This document shows positions 41,825 to 49,794 of a stretch of DNA of 64,000 nucleotides, piece after piece. Every line of letters starts with the position of its first letter. The first letter of the stretch is position 1. Under the pieces are notes generated by a model that saw nothing but the letters and a program-made list of their open reading frames with translations, ran no database searches and was not told the DNA's origin. The stretch is from Streptomyces sp. NBC_00775 (GTDB lineage Bacteria; Actinomycetota; Actinomycetes; Streptomycetales; Streptomycetaceae): assembly GCF_036347135.1 (NCBI RefSeq), contig NZ_CP108938.1:1674001-1738000 (forward strand), given 5' to 3'. Both the position numbers and the translations under genes were made by a program.

Positions 41825-42792
41825 CCACGCCCGCCCCCGTGAACCGGCTTCGCCCGCGACGCTCCTGTCTCGCGGTGCCGGGAAGCAACCCCCGCTTCCT
41901 GGAGAAGGCCCAGGGCCTCCCCGCGGACCAGGTCTTCCTCGACCTGGAGGACGCGTGCGCCCCGCTCGCCAAGCCCGAGGCGCGGCACACGATCGTCAAG
42001 TTCCTCAACGAGGGCGACTGGACCGGCAAGACGCGGGTCGTGCGCGTCAACGACTGGACGACCGAGTGGACGTACCGCGATGTCGTGACCGTGGTCGAGG
42101 GCGCGGGCCAGAACCTCGACTGCATCATGCTGCCGAAGGTCCAGGACGCCCAGCAGGTCGTGGCCCTCGACCTGCTGCTGACCCAGATCGAGAAGACGAT
42201 GGGCTTCGAGGTCGGCAAGATCGGCATCGAGGCGCAGATCGAGAACGCGCAGGGCCTGAACAACGTCAACGAGATCGCCACGGCTTCCCAGCGTGTCGAG
42301 ACGATCATCTTCGGCCCGGCCGACTTCATGGCGTCGATCAACATGAAGTCGCTGGTCGTGGGCGAGCAGCCGCCCGGTTACCCGGCGGACGCCTACCACT
42401 ACATCCTGATGAAGATCCTGATGGCCGCCCGCGCCAACAACCTCCAGGCGATCGACGGCCCCTACCTCCAGATCCGCAACCAGGAGGGCTACCGCGCGGT
42501 CGCGCAGCGCGCCGCCGCCCTCGGTTTCGACGGCAAGTGGGTGCTGCACCCGGACCAGGTCGCCGCGGCCAACGAGATCTTCTCGCCCTCCCAGGAGGAC
42601 TTCGACCACGCCGAGCTGATCCTGGACGCGTACGACTACTGCACGTCCGAGGCGGGCGGCAAGAAGGGCTCCGCGATGCTCGGCGACGAGATGATCGACG
42701 AGGCCAGCCGCAAGATGGCGCTCGTCATCTCGGGCAAGGGCCGGGCCGCCGGCATGCAGCGCACCAGCAAGTTCGAAGCCCCGGAGGCCTGA
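41821..42792 (+). CDS. mclA: HpcH/HpaI-type malyl-CoA / beta-methylmalyl-CoA lyase
   Basis: This 323-residue protein starts at ATG 41821, coupled to meaA by ATGA. PRRSCLAVPGSNPRFLEKAQGLPADQVFLDLEDACAP is the CitE-like N-terminus with the conserved Arg and Glu-Asp metal region. IGIEAQIENAQGLNNVNEIA and IIFGPADFMASINMK supply the acidic Mg ligands. The C-terminus has WVLHPDQVAAANEIFSPS. The enzyme cleaves (2R,3S)-beta-methylmalyl-CoA to glyoxylate and propionyl-CoA in the ethylmalonyl-CoA pathway. Assignment to this reaction rests on its place between meaA and the mesaconyl-CoA hydratase; citrate-lyase-like activity is a less likely alternative. Confidence 0.93.
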   Translation: MTTPAPVNRLRPRRSCLAVPGSNPRFLEKAQGLPADQVFLDLEDACAPLAKPEARHTIVKFLNEGDWTGKTRVVRVNDWTTEWTYRDVVTVVEGAGQNLDCIMLPKVQDAQQVVALDLLLTQIEKTMGFEVGKIGIEAQIENAQGLNNVNEIATASQRVETIIFGPADFMASINMKSLVVGEQPPGYPADAYHYILMKILMAARANNLQAIDGPYLQIRNQEGYRAVAQRAAALGFDGKWVLHPDQVAAANEIFSPSQEDFDHAELILDAYDYCTSEAGGKKGSAMLGDEMIDEASRKMALVISGKGRAAGMQRTSKFEAPEA

Positions 42793-42797
42793 GCACC

Positions 42798-43325
42798 ATG
42801 CAGTTCGGACGCACCTACGAGGAGTTCGAGGTCGGGGCGGTCTACAAGCACTGGCCCGGGAAGACGGTCACGGAGTACGACGACCACCTCTTCTGTCTCC
42901 TGACCATGAACCACCACCCGCTCCACATGGACACCAACTATGCGGAGAACACGACGGACTTCGGCAAGAACGTCGTAGTCGGGAACTACATCTACTCGCT
43001 GCTGCTGGGCATGTCCGTGCCGGACGTGTCGGGCAAGGCGATCGCCAACCTGGAGATCGAGTCGCTGCGGCATGTGGCGCCGACCTTCCACGGCGACACG
43101 ATCTACGGCGAGACCACGGTTCTCGACAAGACGCCGTCGAAGTCGAAGAACGACCGCGGCATCGTCTACGTCGAGACCAAGGGCTACAAGCAGGACGGCA
43201 CGCTGGTCTGCGTGTTCCGCCGCAAGGTGATGGTCCCCACCGAGACGTACATCAAGGAGCGCGGCGGCGAGCAGCCCGGCCGCCCTGAGCTGACCGCACC
43301 TGCGGAAAAGAAGACGGAGAAGTAG
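42798..43325 (+). CDS. mch: MaoC-type mesaconyl-CoA hydratase
   Basis: This 175-residue protein starts at ATG 42798, with GGAGG inside the end of the lyase gene. It is one hot-dog domain: FGRTYEEFEVGAVYKHWPGKTVTEYDDHLFCLLTMNHHPLHMDTNYAE contains the hydratase-2 motif region (Asp and His of the YDDHLFCLLTMNHHPLH segment). NVVVGNYIYSLLLGMSV follows. The purified alphaproteobacterial Mch is about twice this length with two hot-dog domains, so this one probably works as a homodimer. It would hydrate mesaconyl-C1-CoA to beta-methylmalyl-CoA. The C-terminal tail is Lys/Glu-rich. The next gene starts 2 bases after the stop. Confidence 0.9.
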   Translation: MQFGRTYEEFEVGAVYKHWPGKTVTEYDDHLFCLLTMNHHPLHMDTNYAENTTDFGKNVVVGNYIYSLLLGMSVPDVSGKAIANLEIESLRHVAPTFHGDTIYGETTVLDKTPSKSKNDRGIVYVETKGYKQDGTLVCVFRRKVMVPTETYIKERGGEQPGRPELTAPAEKKTEK

Positions 43326-43327
43326 CC

Positions 43328-44533
43328 ATGGCGCGACTCGCCCAGACCGCAGGTCTGACCGACATCCAGCAGGAGATCCTCTCCACCGTCCGCGACTTCG
43401 TGGACAAGGAGATCATCCCGGTCGCCACCGAGCTGGAGCACCGTGACGAGTACCCGCAGCAGATCGTCGACGGGCTGAAGGAATTGGGCCTCTTCGGCCT
43501 GATGATCCCCGAGGAGTACGGGGGTCTGGGCGAGTCGCTCCTCACCTACGCGCTGTGCGTGGAGGAGATCGCCCGCGGCTGGATGTCGGTCTCCGGCATC
43601 ATCAACACGCACTTCATCGTGGCGTACATGCTCAAGCAGCACGGCACGCAGGAGCAGAAGGACTACTTCCTGCCGCGTATGGCGCTCGGCGAGGTGCGCG
43701 GCGCTTTCTCGATGTCGGAGCCGGGTCTTGGCTCGGATGTGTCGGCGATCACGTCGAAGGCGGTCAAGGACGGCGACGAGTACGTCCTGAACGGTCAGAA
43801 GATGTGGCTGACGAACGGCGGCACGTCGACCCTGGTGGCCGTTCTCGTCCGGAGTGACGAAGGACACCCCGAGGGTACGGCGCCCCACAAGTCGATGACG
43901 ACCTTCCTGGTCGAGAAGGAGCCCGGCTTCGGAGAGGTCCGCCCCGGCCTCACCATCCCCGGGAAGATCGACAAGATGGGTTACAAGGGCGTCGACACGA
44001 CCGAACTCATCATGGACGGACTGCGCATTCCGGCCAATCGTGTGCTCGGCGGGACCACGGGCCGAGGGTTTTACCAAATGATGGACGGAGTCGAGGTCGG
44101 CCGCGTGAATGTGGCGGCACGTGGCTGCGGCGTCGCACAGCGCGCATTTGAGCTCGGCGTCTCCTATGCCCAGCAACGTCACACTTTCGGCAAGCCGATC
44201 GCCCAGCACCAGGCCATCCAGTTCAAGCTGGCCGAAATGGCTACCAAGGTCGAGGCCGCCCATGCCATGATGGTGAACGCGGCACGCAAAAAGGACTCTG
44301 GGGAACGAAACGACCTCGAAGCAGGGATGGCGAAGTACCTCGCCTCCGAGTACTGCAAGGAAGTCGTGGAGGATGCTTTCCGGATCCACGGCGGCTACGG
44401 CTTCTCCAAGGAGTACGAGATCGAGCGCCTCTACCGAGAGGCCCCGATGCTGCTGATCGGTGAAGGTACCGCTGAAATCCAGAAAATGATCATCGGGCGC
44501 AGGTTGCTCGAAGAGTATCGACTCCAGGGCTAG
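43328..44533 (+). CDS. mcd: Acyl-CoA dehydrogenase, probable (2S)-methylsuccinyl-CoA dehydrogenase
   Basis: This 401-residue protein starts at ATG 43328, two bases after the hydratase stop. It is a normal ACAD: N-terminal helices, a central beta domain with AFSMSEPGLGSDVSAITSKAVKDGDEYVLNGQKMWLTNGG (FAD/substrate contact), QRHTFGKPIAQHQAIQFKLAEM, and YGFSKEYEIERLYREAPMLLIGEGTAEIQ with the catalytic-base region. It would oxidise (2S)-methylsuccinyl-CoA to mesaconyl-CoA. The alphaproteobacterial Mcd is about 550 residues with an N-terminal extension absent here, so the role is assigned by position in the cluster. The next gene is separated by a 170-base gap with a hairpin. Confidence 0.9.
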   Translation: MARLAQTAGLTDIQQEILSTVRDFVDKEIIPVATELEHRDEYPQQIVDGLKELGLFGLMIPEEYGGLGESLLTYALCVEEIARGWMSVSGIINTHFIVAYMLKQHGTQEQKDYFLPRMALGEVRGAFSMSEPGLGSDVSAITSKAVKDGDEYVLNGQKMWLTNGGTSTLVAVLVRSDEGHPEGTAPHKSMTTFLVEKEPGFGEVRPGLTIPGKIDKMGYKGVDTTELIMDGLRIPANRVLGGTTGRGFYQMMDGVEVGRVNVAARGCGVAQRAFELGVSYAQQRHTFGKPIAQHQAIQFKLAEMATKVEAAHAMMVNAARKKDSGERNDLEAGMAKYLASEYCKEVVEDAFRIHGGYGFSKEYEIERLYREAPMLLIGEGTAEIQKMIIGRRLLEEYRLQG

Positions 44534-44545
44534 ATGTCCGGGTTC

Positions 44546-44578
44546 GGGGTGTTTTCTTCGAGAAGAAGATCACACCCC
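44546..44578 (+). terminator. Hairpin after the ethylmalonyl-CoA gene run
   Basis: GGGGTGT (44546-44552) pairs with ACACCCC (44572-44578), and the loop contains a second small stem (TTCT with AGAA). It begins 13 bases after the mcd stop. It may partly separate the pathway operon from psd. Confidence 0.45.
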
Positions 44579-44614
44579 GTCAACACTCTTCGGCCGCCGA
44601 CTCGGCTTCCTGGC

Positions 44615-44645
44615 TTGCCCAGTTGCGGCCCGCGACCGGTACGAT
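44615..44645 (+). promoter_or_regulatory. Possible psd promoter
   Basis: TACGAT (44640-44645) is a good -10; TTGCCC (44615-44620) lies 19 bases upstream, a slightly long spacer. It would give a leader of about 50 bases to psd. Confidence 0.3.
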
Positions 44646-44703
44646 CCCGGGAAAGCCGCCGTCCCCCGTTACAGCGCGGCATCATCCGCTACGAAGGTCA
44701 TCC

Positions 44704-45351
44704 ATGCCCCACAGCCAAACCTCTGCACCACGCGGCCGGGTCCGCCTCGCGCGCGGAGCATCGCCGTGGCTTCTCCCGACCGTTGCCACCGCAGCACTCA
44801 GCCTGGCCAAGGCGCGCCACTCCGGCGCCGCCAAGGCCGTGGCCGTACCCGCCACCGCGCTGGCGGCGGGCATGCTGTGGTTCTTCCGCGACCCCGAGCG
44901 CGAGATCGCCCAGGGCCGGGTCATCTCGCCCGCCGACGGTGTGGTGCAGAGCATCATGCCGTGGAAGGACGGACGCACCCGCGTCGCGGTCTTCATGAGC
45001 CCGCTCAACGTCCACGTCAACCGCGCGCCGCTCTCCGGCACGGTGACGTCGGTCGAGCACATCCCCGGTGGGTTCGTTCCGGCGTTCAACAAGGAGAGCG
45101 AGAACAACGAACGCGTCGTCTGGCACTTCGACACCGAGCTCGGTGACATCGAGATGATCCAGATCGCCGGCGCCGTCGCCCGTCGTATCGTTCCTTATAT
45201 CCCTCAGGGTACGAAGGTCGAGCAGGGCGACCGGATCGGTCTGATCCGCTTCGGCTCGCGCGTCGACATCTACCTCCCCGAGGGTGTCGAGGTCGATGTG
45301 GAGGTCGGTCAGAAGACCGTGGCTGGGGTGACTCGAATTGACCGTGATTGA
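44704..45351 (+). CDS. psd: Phosphatidylserine decarboxylase proenzyme (short, archaetidylserine-type)
   Basis: This 215-residue protein starts at ATG 44704 after AAGG. It has an N-terminal hydrophobic stretch (ALSLAKARHSGAAKAVAVPATALAAGMLWFFRDPER) and the catalytic VISPADGVVQSI, FMSPLNVHVNRAPLSG and NERVVWHFDTELGDIEMIQIAGAVARRIVPY. Self-cleavage to form the pyruvoyl group should occur at the Gly-Ser of RFGSRVDIYLP, the FGSR form found in the short PSD-like class (LGST in enterobacteria). It decarboxylates phosphatidylserine to phosphatidylethanolamine at the membrane. pssA overlaps its 3' end by 8 to 14 bases, so enzyme and substrate supplier are co-translated. Confidence 0.95.
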   Translation: MPHSQTSAPRGRVRLARGASPWLLPTVATAALSLAKARHSGAAKAVAVPATALAAGMLWFFRDPEREIAQGRVISPADGVVQSIMPWKDGRTRVAVFMSPLNVHVNRAPLSGTVTSVEHIPGGFVPAFNKESENNERVVWHFDTELGDIEMIQIAGAVARRIVPYIPQGTKVEQGDRIGLIRFGSRVDIYLPEGVEVDVEVGQKTVAGVTRIDRD

Positions 45352-46195
45352 TCCCGAGACTCAGGCCGGCTGGGTGCCGGAGGCCGACGAGGTGGACGAC
45401 GAGGAGGAGATGCCCCTCTCGCTCCGCCTCTCAATAGCGGACACCCTCACGCTCGGTAACGCCACGTGCGGCTTCATGGCGGTGTACTTCACCACCACCG
45501 GCATCCTGATCCCGCACCTGACGGGCAACGACGAGTCGACGGGCATGGCCCGCCACAGCGCGGCCACGGCCGTCATCCTCATGCTCTGCGCGGCGGTCTT
45601 CGACCTCTTCGACGGTCTGGTCGCCCGCAAGCTGCGCTCCTCCCCCATGGGCGCCGAGCTGGACAACCTGTCGGACCTGATCAGCTTCGGTCTCGCCCCG
45701 GCGTACTTCGTCCTGGTCTACGGCATGGTCGCCGACGACGCGCACCAGCGGGTGGCGGCGATGGGGGCCATCGTGGTCCTGCTGGCGGTCGTACTCCGCC
45801 TGGCGCGGTTCTCCTGCGTCACGGTCAAGGACGGCACGTTCCAGGGCATGCCCTCGCCGTTCGGTGCGCTGACCGTCGTCTCCATCGTGCTGCTGGAGCT
45901 GCCGTTCGTCGCCACGCTCATGGCGATCATCGGTACCGCGTGGCTGATGGTGAGCCGGGTCGAGTACCCGAAGCCGCGGGGGCGCCTCGCGGTGGCGATG
46001 CTGTCCTGGATCGTGCTCAGCATGGGGCTGCTGGCGGCCTGGGCCTTCGACGCGCCGAGCGGCCAGCTGCTCCTTCAGACCGGTTGCGCGCTGCAGCTCG
46101 TCATGGGGGCGGTCATTCCCCTCTTCGCCACGGCTCGGAGGGTGAACAACTTCCGGGACAATCGGCGGGAGGCTCGGGCGGCGCAGCTGCCGTAG
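45338..46195 (+). CDS. pssA: CDP-diacylglycerol--serine O-phosphatidyltransferase
   Basis: This 285-residue membrane enzyme starts either at TTG 45338 or GTG 45344; both lie inside the psd gene. An acidic N-terminal tail (EADEVDDEEEMP) precedes about seven membrane helices. The CDP-alcohol phosphotransferase motif reads DGLVARKLRSSPMGAELDNLSD. It keeps the D-G-x2-A-R, G and D-x3-D residues but has seven rather than eight residues between AR and G. It makes phosphatidylserine from CDP-diacylglycerol and serine, which Psd then decarboxylates. A terminator hairpin follows at 46223. Confidence 0.94.
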   Translation: MTVIDPETQAGWVPEADEVDDEEEMPLSLRLSIADTLTLGNATCGFMAVYFTTTGILIPHLTGNDESTGMARHSAATAVILMLCAAVFDLFDGLVARKLRSSPMGAELDNLSDLISFGLAPAYFVLVYGMVADDAHQRVAAMGAIVVLLAVVLRLARFSCVTVKDGTFQGMPSPFGALTVVSIVLLELPFVATLMAIIGTAWLMVSRVEYPKPRGRLAVAMLSWIVLSMGLLAAWAFDAPSGQLLLQTGCALQLVMGAVIPLFATARRVNNFRDNRREARAAQLP

Positions 46196-46222
46196 CGGGA
46201 GCCGAGCCGTTGTATGTGACTG

Positions 46223-46264
46223 AAGGGCCCTGAACCTACGAGGTTCGGGGCCCTTCGGGTTTTT
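46223..46264 (+). terminator. Intrinsic terminator of psd-pssA
   Basis: AAGGGCCC pairs with GGGCCCTT (46223-46230 and 46248-46255), with an inner GAACC/GGTTC stem, then CGGGTTTTT. It begins 27 bases after the pssA stop. Confidence 0.8.
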
Positions 46265-46432
46265 CGACCCCGTTGGGTTGTGTGTCGGCTGCGGGTGGGT
46301 GGGGACTGGTGCAAAAGATTGCGCAGTTCCCCGCGCCCCTTTTAGGGGCGCGGGGAACTGCGCAATCTTTTAGCGGGGGTCTGGGGGTGCAGCCCCCAGG
46401 GATGGGACGGGTAGGGGCGGCGGGGGCGAAAA
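46261..46432. repeat. Streptomyces-type dispersed intergenic repeat, copy 4
   Basis: It contains the perfect 27-bp stem-loop at 46313-46371 and the right-hand block GGGGGTGCAGCCCCCAGGGA then TGGGACGGGTAGGGGCGGCG, nearly identical to the end of copy 3 at 12477-12525. It lies between the convergent pssA and glycerate kinase genes. Confidence 0.8.
46313..46371. terminator. Perfect 27-bp hairpin, bidirectional terminator
   Basis: The arms 46313-46339 and 46345-46371 are exactly complementary over 27 bases, around the 5-base loop TTTTA. The left arm begins AAAAGATTGCGC and the right ends GCGCAATCTTTT, so a T-run follows the stem whichever strand is transcribed. It serves both pssA (plus) and glycerate kinase (minus). 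Confidence 0.85.
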
Positions 46433-46450
46433 AGGCCCCGGTCAGCCCGG

Positions 46451-47605
46451 CTACGTGGTCAAGAAGTCCCGGGCGATGTTTTCCGCAACGCGTTCCAGGA
46501 TCGGGCCGGCGTCGGCGATGCACTTCGCGACGTCGGGCTCGACGTCGGTCAGGGGGTAGGCGCGACGGATGCCGGCCTTGCCGAGAGCCTCAGGGCGGAG
46601 GGCGAGGCGGCCGCAGACGGCGACGACCTCCTTGTCGGCCGCGCGGGCGGCGGCGGCGACACCGGCGGGAGCCTTGCCATGAAGGGTCTGCTCGTCGAGG
46701 GAACCCTCGCCGGTGATCACCAACGCGGCGCGTTCCAGCGCGGGCGCGAAGCCGAGGACGTCGAGCATGACCTCGATACCGGGCCGGAAGCGGGCGCCCA
46801 GCACAAGGGCCCCGTATCCGATACCGCCCGCGGCCCCGGCCCCGGGCGCCGCCGCGTACTCGGCGGCCTTGGGCCCGATGGCCTTCTCCAGAACGGTGGC
46901 GAAGTGGGCGAGCGCCGCGTCCAGGGTGGCCACGTCGTCGGGGCTCGCGCCCTTCTGGGGGCCGTAGACGGCGGGGGCGCCCTTGGGGCCCGTCAGAGGG
47001 TTGTCCACGTCGCTGGCGAGGACGAAGTCGATCGAGGAGAGCCGGGCGTCCAGACCGGACAGGTCCGCGGTCACGACGTCACGCAGCGCGGCACCGCCGG
47101 GAGCCACCGGCTCACCGTCCGCGTCCAGGAAGCGCGCGCCGAGCGCGGCCAGCATGCCCGCACCGCCGTCCGTCGTGGCACTGCCACCGACGCCGAACAC
47201 GATCGTGCGCGCACCGGCGTCCAGCGCGGCCCGCAACAGCTCCCCGGAGCCGTACGTCGACGACGTGAGCGGTGCGAAGACCCCGGCGGGCAGCCGCTGC
47301 AGCCCGCTCGCCTCGGCCATCTCCACGACCGCGGCGTCACCACGCAGCGCGTACGCGGCCGTGACCTCGTCGCCCAGCGGCCCGGCGACCCGCACCTCAC
47401 GCCGCTCGAAACCGGCCGCGACCGCCGCGTCGACGGTGCCGTCGCCGCCGTCGGCCACGGGCAGAGCCTCGACCTCGACGCGCGGCGCGACCCGGCGCAG
47501 TCCGGCCGTCACGCGCTCGGCGACCTGCACGGCCGTCAGCGATCCCTTGAACTTGTCCGCGGCGATGAGCACACGCGGAGTCCGATTCACAGCAGCGTCC
47601 GCCAC
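46451..47605 (-). CDS. Glycerate 2-kinase (GarK/GlxK family)
   Basis: This 384-residue protein starts at ATG 47605. PRVLIAADKFKGSLTAVQVAERVTAGL is the family N-terminus. LPVADGGDGTVDAAVAA, VFGVGGSATTDGGAGMLAALGARFLD (nucleotide/substrate loop) and LVITGEGSLDEQTLHGKAPAGVAAAA (kinase loop) are complete. It phosphorylates D-glycerate to 2-phosphoglycerate, joining glyoxylate-derived carbon to lower glycolysis. This may be relevant because the neighbouring ethylmalonyl-CoA genes release glyoxylate; glyoxylate carboligase and tartronate reductase, which would link the two, are not in the window. It converges with pssA across a strong hairpin. Confidence 0.93.
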   Translation of the reverse strand: MADAAVNRTPRVLIAADKFKGSLTAVQVAERVTAGLRRVAPRVEVEALPVADGGDGTVDAAVAAGFERREVRVAGPLGDEVTAAYALRGDAAVVEMAEASGLQRLPAGVFAPLTSSTYGSGELLRAALDAGARTIVFGVGGSATTDGGAGMLAALGARFLDADGEPVAPGGAALRDVVTADLSGLDARLSSIDFVLASDVDNPLTGPKGAPAVYGPQKGASPDDVATLDAALAHFATVLEKAIGPKAAEYAAAPGAGAAGGIGYGALVLGARFRPGIEVMLDVLGFAPALERAALVITGEGSLDEQTLHGKAPAGVAAAARAADKEVVAVCGRLALRPEALGKAGIRRAYPLTDVEPDVAKCIADAGPILERVAENIARDFLTT

Positions 47606-47785
47606 CTTGCATTCCCCTTGCTTTCCGGGCCTTGCTCAAGTCAAGGCAGTCGCGCCGCTGCGACCTTAACCGGAGGAAGCCCCCGCCGTCATGCACCGCC
47701 CAGCCCGCGGAATCACGTGGCTCCCGGAATCGCCCGGCTACCGGATTACCGCGCGTGCCCGCCCGGAATTGGGTAAACCGGAGCT

Positions 47786-48859
47786 ATGACCCCTGTGGGC
47801 ACTGAGCTCGCCGACCGCATCCTCGGGGGCTGGCTGGGCCGGATCGCGGGCAACATGCTCGGCAAACCGGTCGAGCAGGGCGACCACTGGACGCGGGATC
47901 GGATCGACCGTTATCTGCGGCAGGCCGCGGCCCTGCCGCTCACCGACTACCTCCCCGAGCCCGCGAGTGGCGGCAGCGGCGAAGAGTTCCAGCTGCGGCC
48001 CGAGTGGCGGAGTTGCGTGCGCGGCCGCATCCACGGCAGCTGCCGGGACGACGACGTCGACTACGCCATTCTCGGGCTCGACCTCCTGGAGACCCACGGC
48101 TTCTCCTTCAGCACGGAGCAGGTCGGTGACCTGTGGCTGCTGCGGCTGCCGTATCTCCAGACGTTCACGGCGGAGCGGGCCGCGTACCGCAACCTCGCCA
48201 ACGGGCTGAAACCGCCACTGACAGCGACGTACGAGAACCCCTACCAGGAGTGGATCGGCGCGCTCATCCGCGCCGACGTCTACGGCTGGACCTGCCCGAG
48301 GCTGCCGCGCCGCGCGGCCTCCCTCGCGCGCCGGGACGCCGTCCTCTCGCACACCGGCAACGGCGTGTACGGCGCGATGTGGGCGGCGGCGCTGATCTCG
48401 GCGGCGTTCACCGCGCCGACCGTGCGGCACGCGCTGGACACCGCACTCACGGTGATCCCGGCGAGCTGCCGCCTCGCCCGCACCGTGCGCCGGGTGCTCA
48501 CACTTCACGAGACCCGGATGACCTGGGAGGACACACTCAGCACCGTGGCCGAGGAGACGGCCGGGCTCGGCTGGATCCACACCATCCCGAACGCCGCCGT
48601 CCTCACCGCCGGGCTTCTGTACGGCGACGGCGACTTCACCCGCACCATCACGCTGACCGTCCGCGGCGGCCTGGACACCGACTCGAACGGGGCGACCGCG
48701 GGCTCCGTCGCGGGCGTCCTGTGCGGGGCCGAGGCGGTCCCCTCCCAGTGGAAGGACCCGCTGGAGGACACCGTCCGCAGTGCGGTGTTCGGCTTCGACG
48801 GGGTGCGGATCAGCGAGCTGGCATCGCGTACGGTCGCGCTGGTGGGGGCCGAGGTCTAG
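47786..48859 (+). CDS. ADP-ribosylglycohydrolase family protein
   Basis: This 357-residue protein starts at ATG 47786. DRILGGWLGRIAGNMLGKPVEQGD is the DraG-type N-terminus. SCRDDDVDYAILGLDLLE supplies the first metal-binding acidic group, and RGGLDTDSNGATAGSVAGVLCGAEAVP the second (D-T-D-S-x-G). These bind two Mg ions that hydrolyse ADP-ribose-protein or related N-glycosidic bonds. The middle has an HTGNGVYGAMWAAALI helix. It is cytosolic. The target is unknown: DraG proper reverses nitrogenase modification, which is unlikely here. It ends tail-to-tail with the SDR gene, the two stops sharing CTAG at 48856-48859. Confidence 0.9.
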   Translation: MTPVGTELADRILGGWLGRIAGNMLGKPVEQGDHWTRDRIDRYLRQAAALPLTDYLPEPASGGSGEEFQLRPEWRSCVRGRIHGSCRDDDVDYAILGLDLLETHGFSFSTEQVGDLWLLRLPYLQTFTAERAAYRNLANGLKPPLTATYENPYQEWIGALIRADVYGWTCPRLPRRAASLARRDAVLSHTGNGVYGAMWAAALISAAFTAPTVRHALDTALTVIPASCRLARTVRRVLTLHETRMTWEDTLSTVAEETAGLGWIHTIPNAAVLTAGLLYGDGDFTRTITLTVRGGLDTDSNGATAGSVAGVLCGAEAVPSQWKDPLEDTVRSAVFGFDGVRISELASRTVALVGAEV

Positions 48860-49725
48860 CCGACTGTCGCGGCCCTGCTCGTCCTGAACACCTCGGCCGT
48901 CACCCCCATCGCTCGCAGCATCAGGCGGTCGCGCAGGCCGTCCGGGAGGAAGCGGAGCAGGGCGAGGGCCCGTCCGTCGCGTCCTGTGGTGTAGAGGGTG
49001 CCGGGGCGGCGCGCGGTCAGGGCGCGTACGACGGCGTTGACGGCCGGGGCGACCGGTCCCAGGGGCTGGCGGGCCGCAGCGGCCTGTACGGCGTCCAGGG
49101 CGCCCGCGTAGCGGTGCTGGGTCTGGGGTGAGCCCGCCCAGCCCATGTCGGCGCTCGCCTTGTCCGCCGTGCCGAAGATGGCGGTGTCCATGGCGCCGGG
49201 CTCGACCAGGGAGACCTTGACGCCCTGGTGGCGCAGTTCCATCCGCAGGGCCTGGGTGAGCGCCGCGAGGGCGGCCTTGGAGGCGGCGATCGGCCCGAAG
49301 AAGGGCGGTGCGACACGGGCGGACACGGCACCGAGGTTCACAATCCGGCCGCCGGCCGCGCGCAGGGCGGGCAGGAAGGCGCGGATCACCGCCGCCTGAC
49401 CGATCACGTTGATCTCGAACTGGCGGCGCCAGGCCTCGGCCGGCACCAGCTCGACAGGGCCCTGCCCCATGATGCCCGCGCTGTTCACCAGACCGTCGAG
49501 ACGGGGGCCGACGACGTCCGCGGCGGCGGCGACGGACTCCTCGTCGGTCACGTCGAGGAGGACGGGGGTCAGCCCGGCGTCGCGCAGGGGTCCGGCATCC
49601 GCGGGCTTGCGATGGGCCGCGTACACGATCCAGCCGTCGGCGCTCAGCCTGCGCGCGAGAGCACCGCCCACACCACCGGTGGCGCCGGTGATCAGAACGA
49701 TTCGGGGAGGGGTCAGCTCAGCCAC
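48856..49725 (-). CDS. Short-chain dehydrogenase/reductase
   Basis: This 289-residue protein starts at ATG 49725. It is a classical SDR: cofactor motif VLITGATGGVGGALARRL, NSAGIMG, the Ser of LGAVSARVAPPFFGP and PIAASKAAL. In the active site Y-x-x-x-K is read as I-A-A-S-K (FGPIAASKAAL), so the usual Tyr appears replaced by Ile, while the Lys is kept. That would weaken classical SDR chemistry; an alignment is needed to be sure of register. EPGAMDTAIFG follows. It is divergent from an MmyB-type regulator with 69 bases between starts, a common actinobacterial regulator-SDR pairing. Confidence 0.85.
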   Translation of the reverse strand: MAELTPPRIVLITGATGGVGGALARRLSADGWIVYAAHRKPADAGPLRDAGLTPVLLDVTDEESVAAAADVVGPRLDGLVNSAGIMGQGPVELVPAEAWRRQFEINVIGQAAVIRAFLPALRAAGGRIVNLGAVSARVAPPFFGPIAASKAALAALTQALRMELRHQGVKVSLVEPGAMDTAIFGTADKASADMGWAGSPQTQHRYAGALDAVQAAAARQPLGPVAPAVNAVVRALTARRPGTLYTTGRDGRALALLRFLPDGLRDRLMLRAMGVTAEVFRTSRAATVG

Positions 49726-49794
49726 AAGGGCCGCCTTTCACCAGGGGGTTCACTTTCCCGCCCACCCTCCGCCAGGCCGCGGCCCCGTTGAAGA

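Noticed and set aside
38449..43325. Part of a polyketide gene cluster, because ccr supplies ethylmalonyl-CoA
   Set aside because: No ketosynthase, acyltransferase or tailoring genes are present. The full ethylmalonyl-CoA gene set beside psd-pssA indicates primary metabolism.
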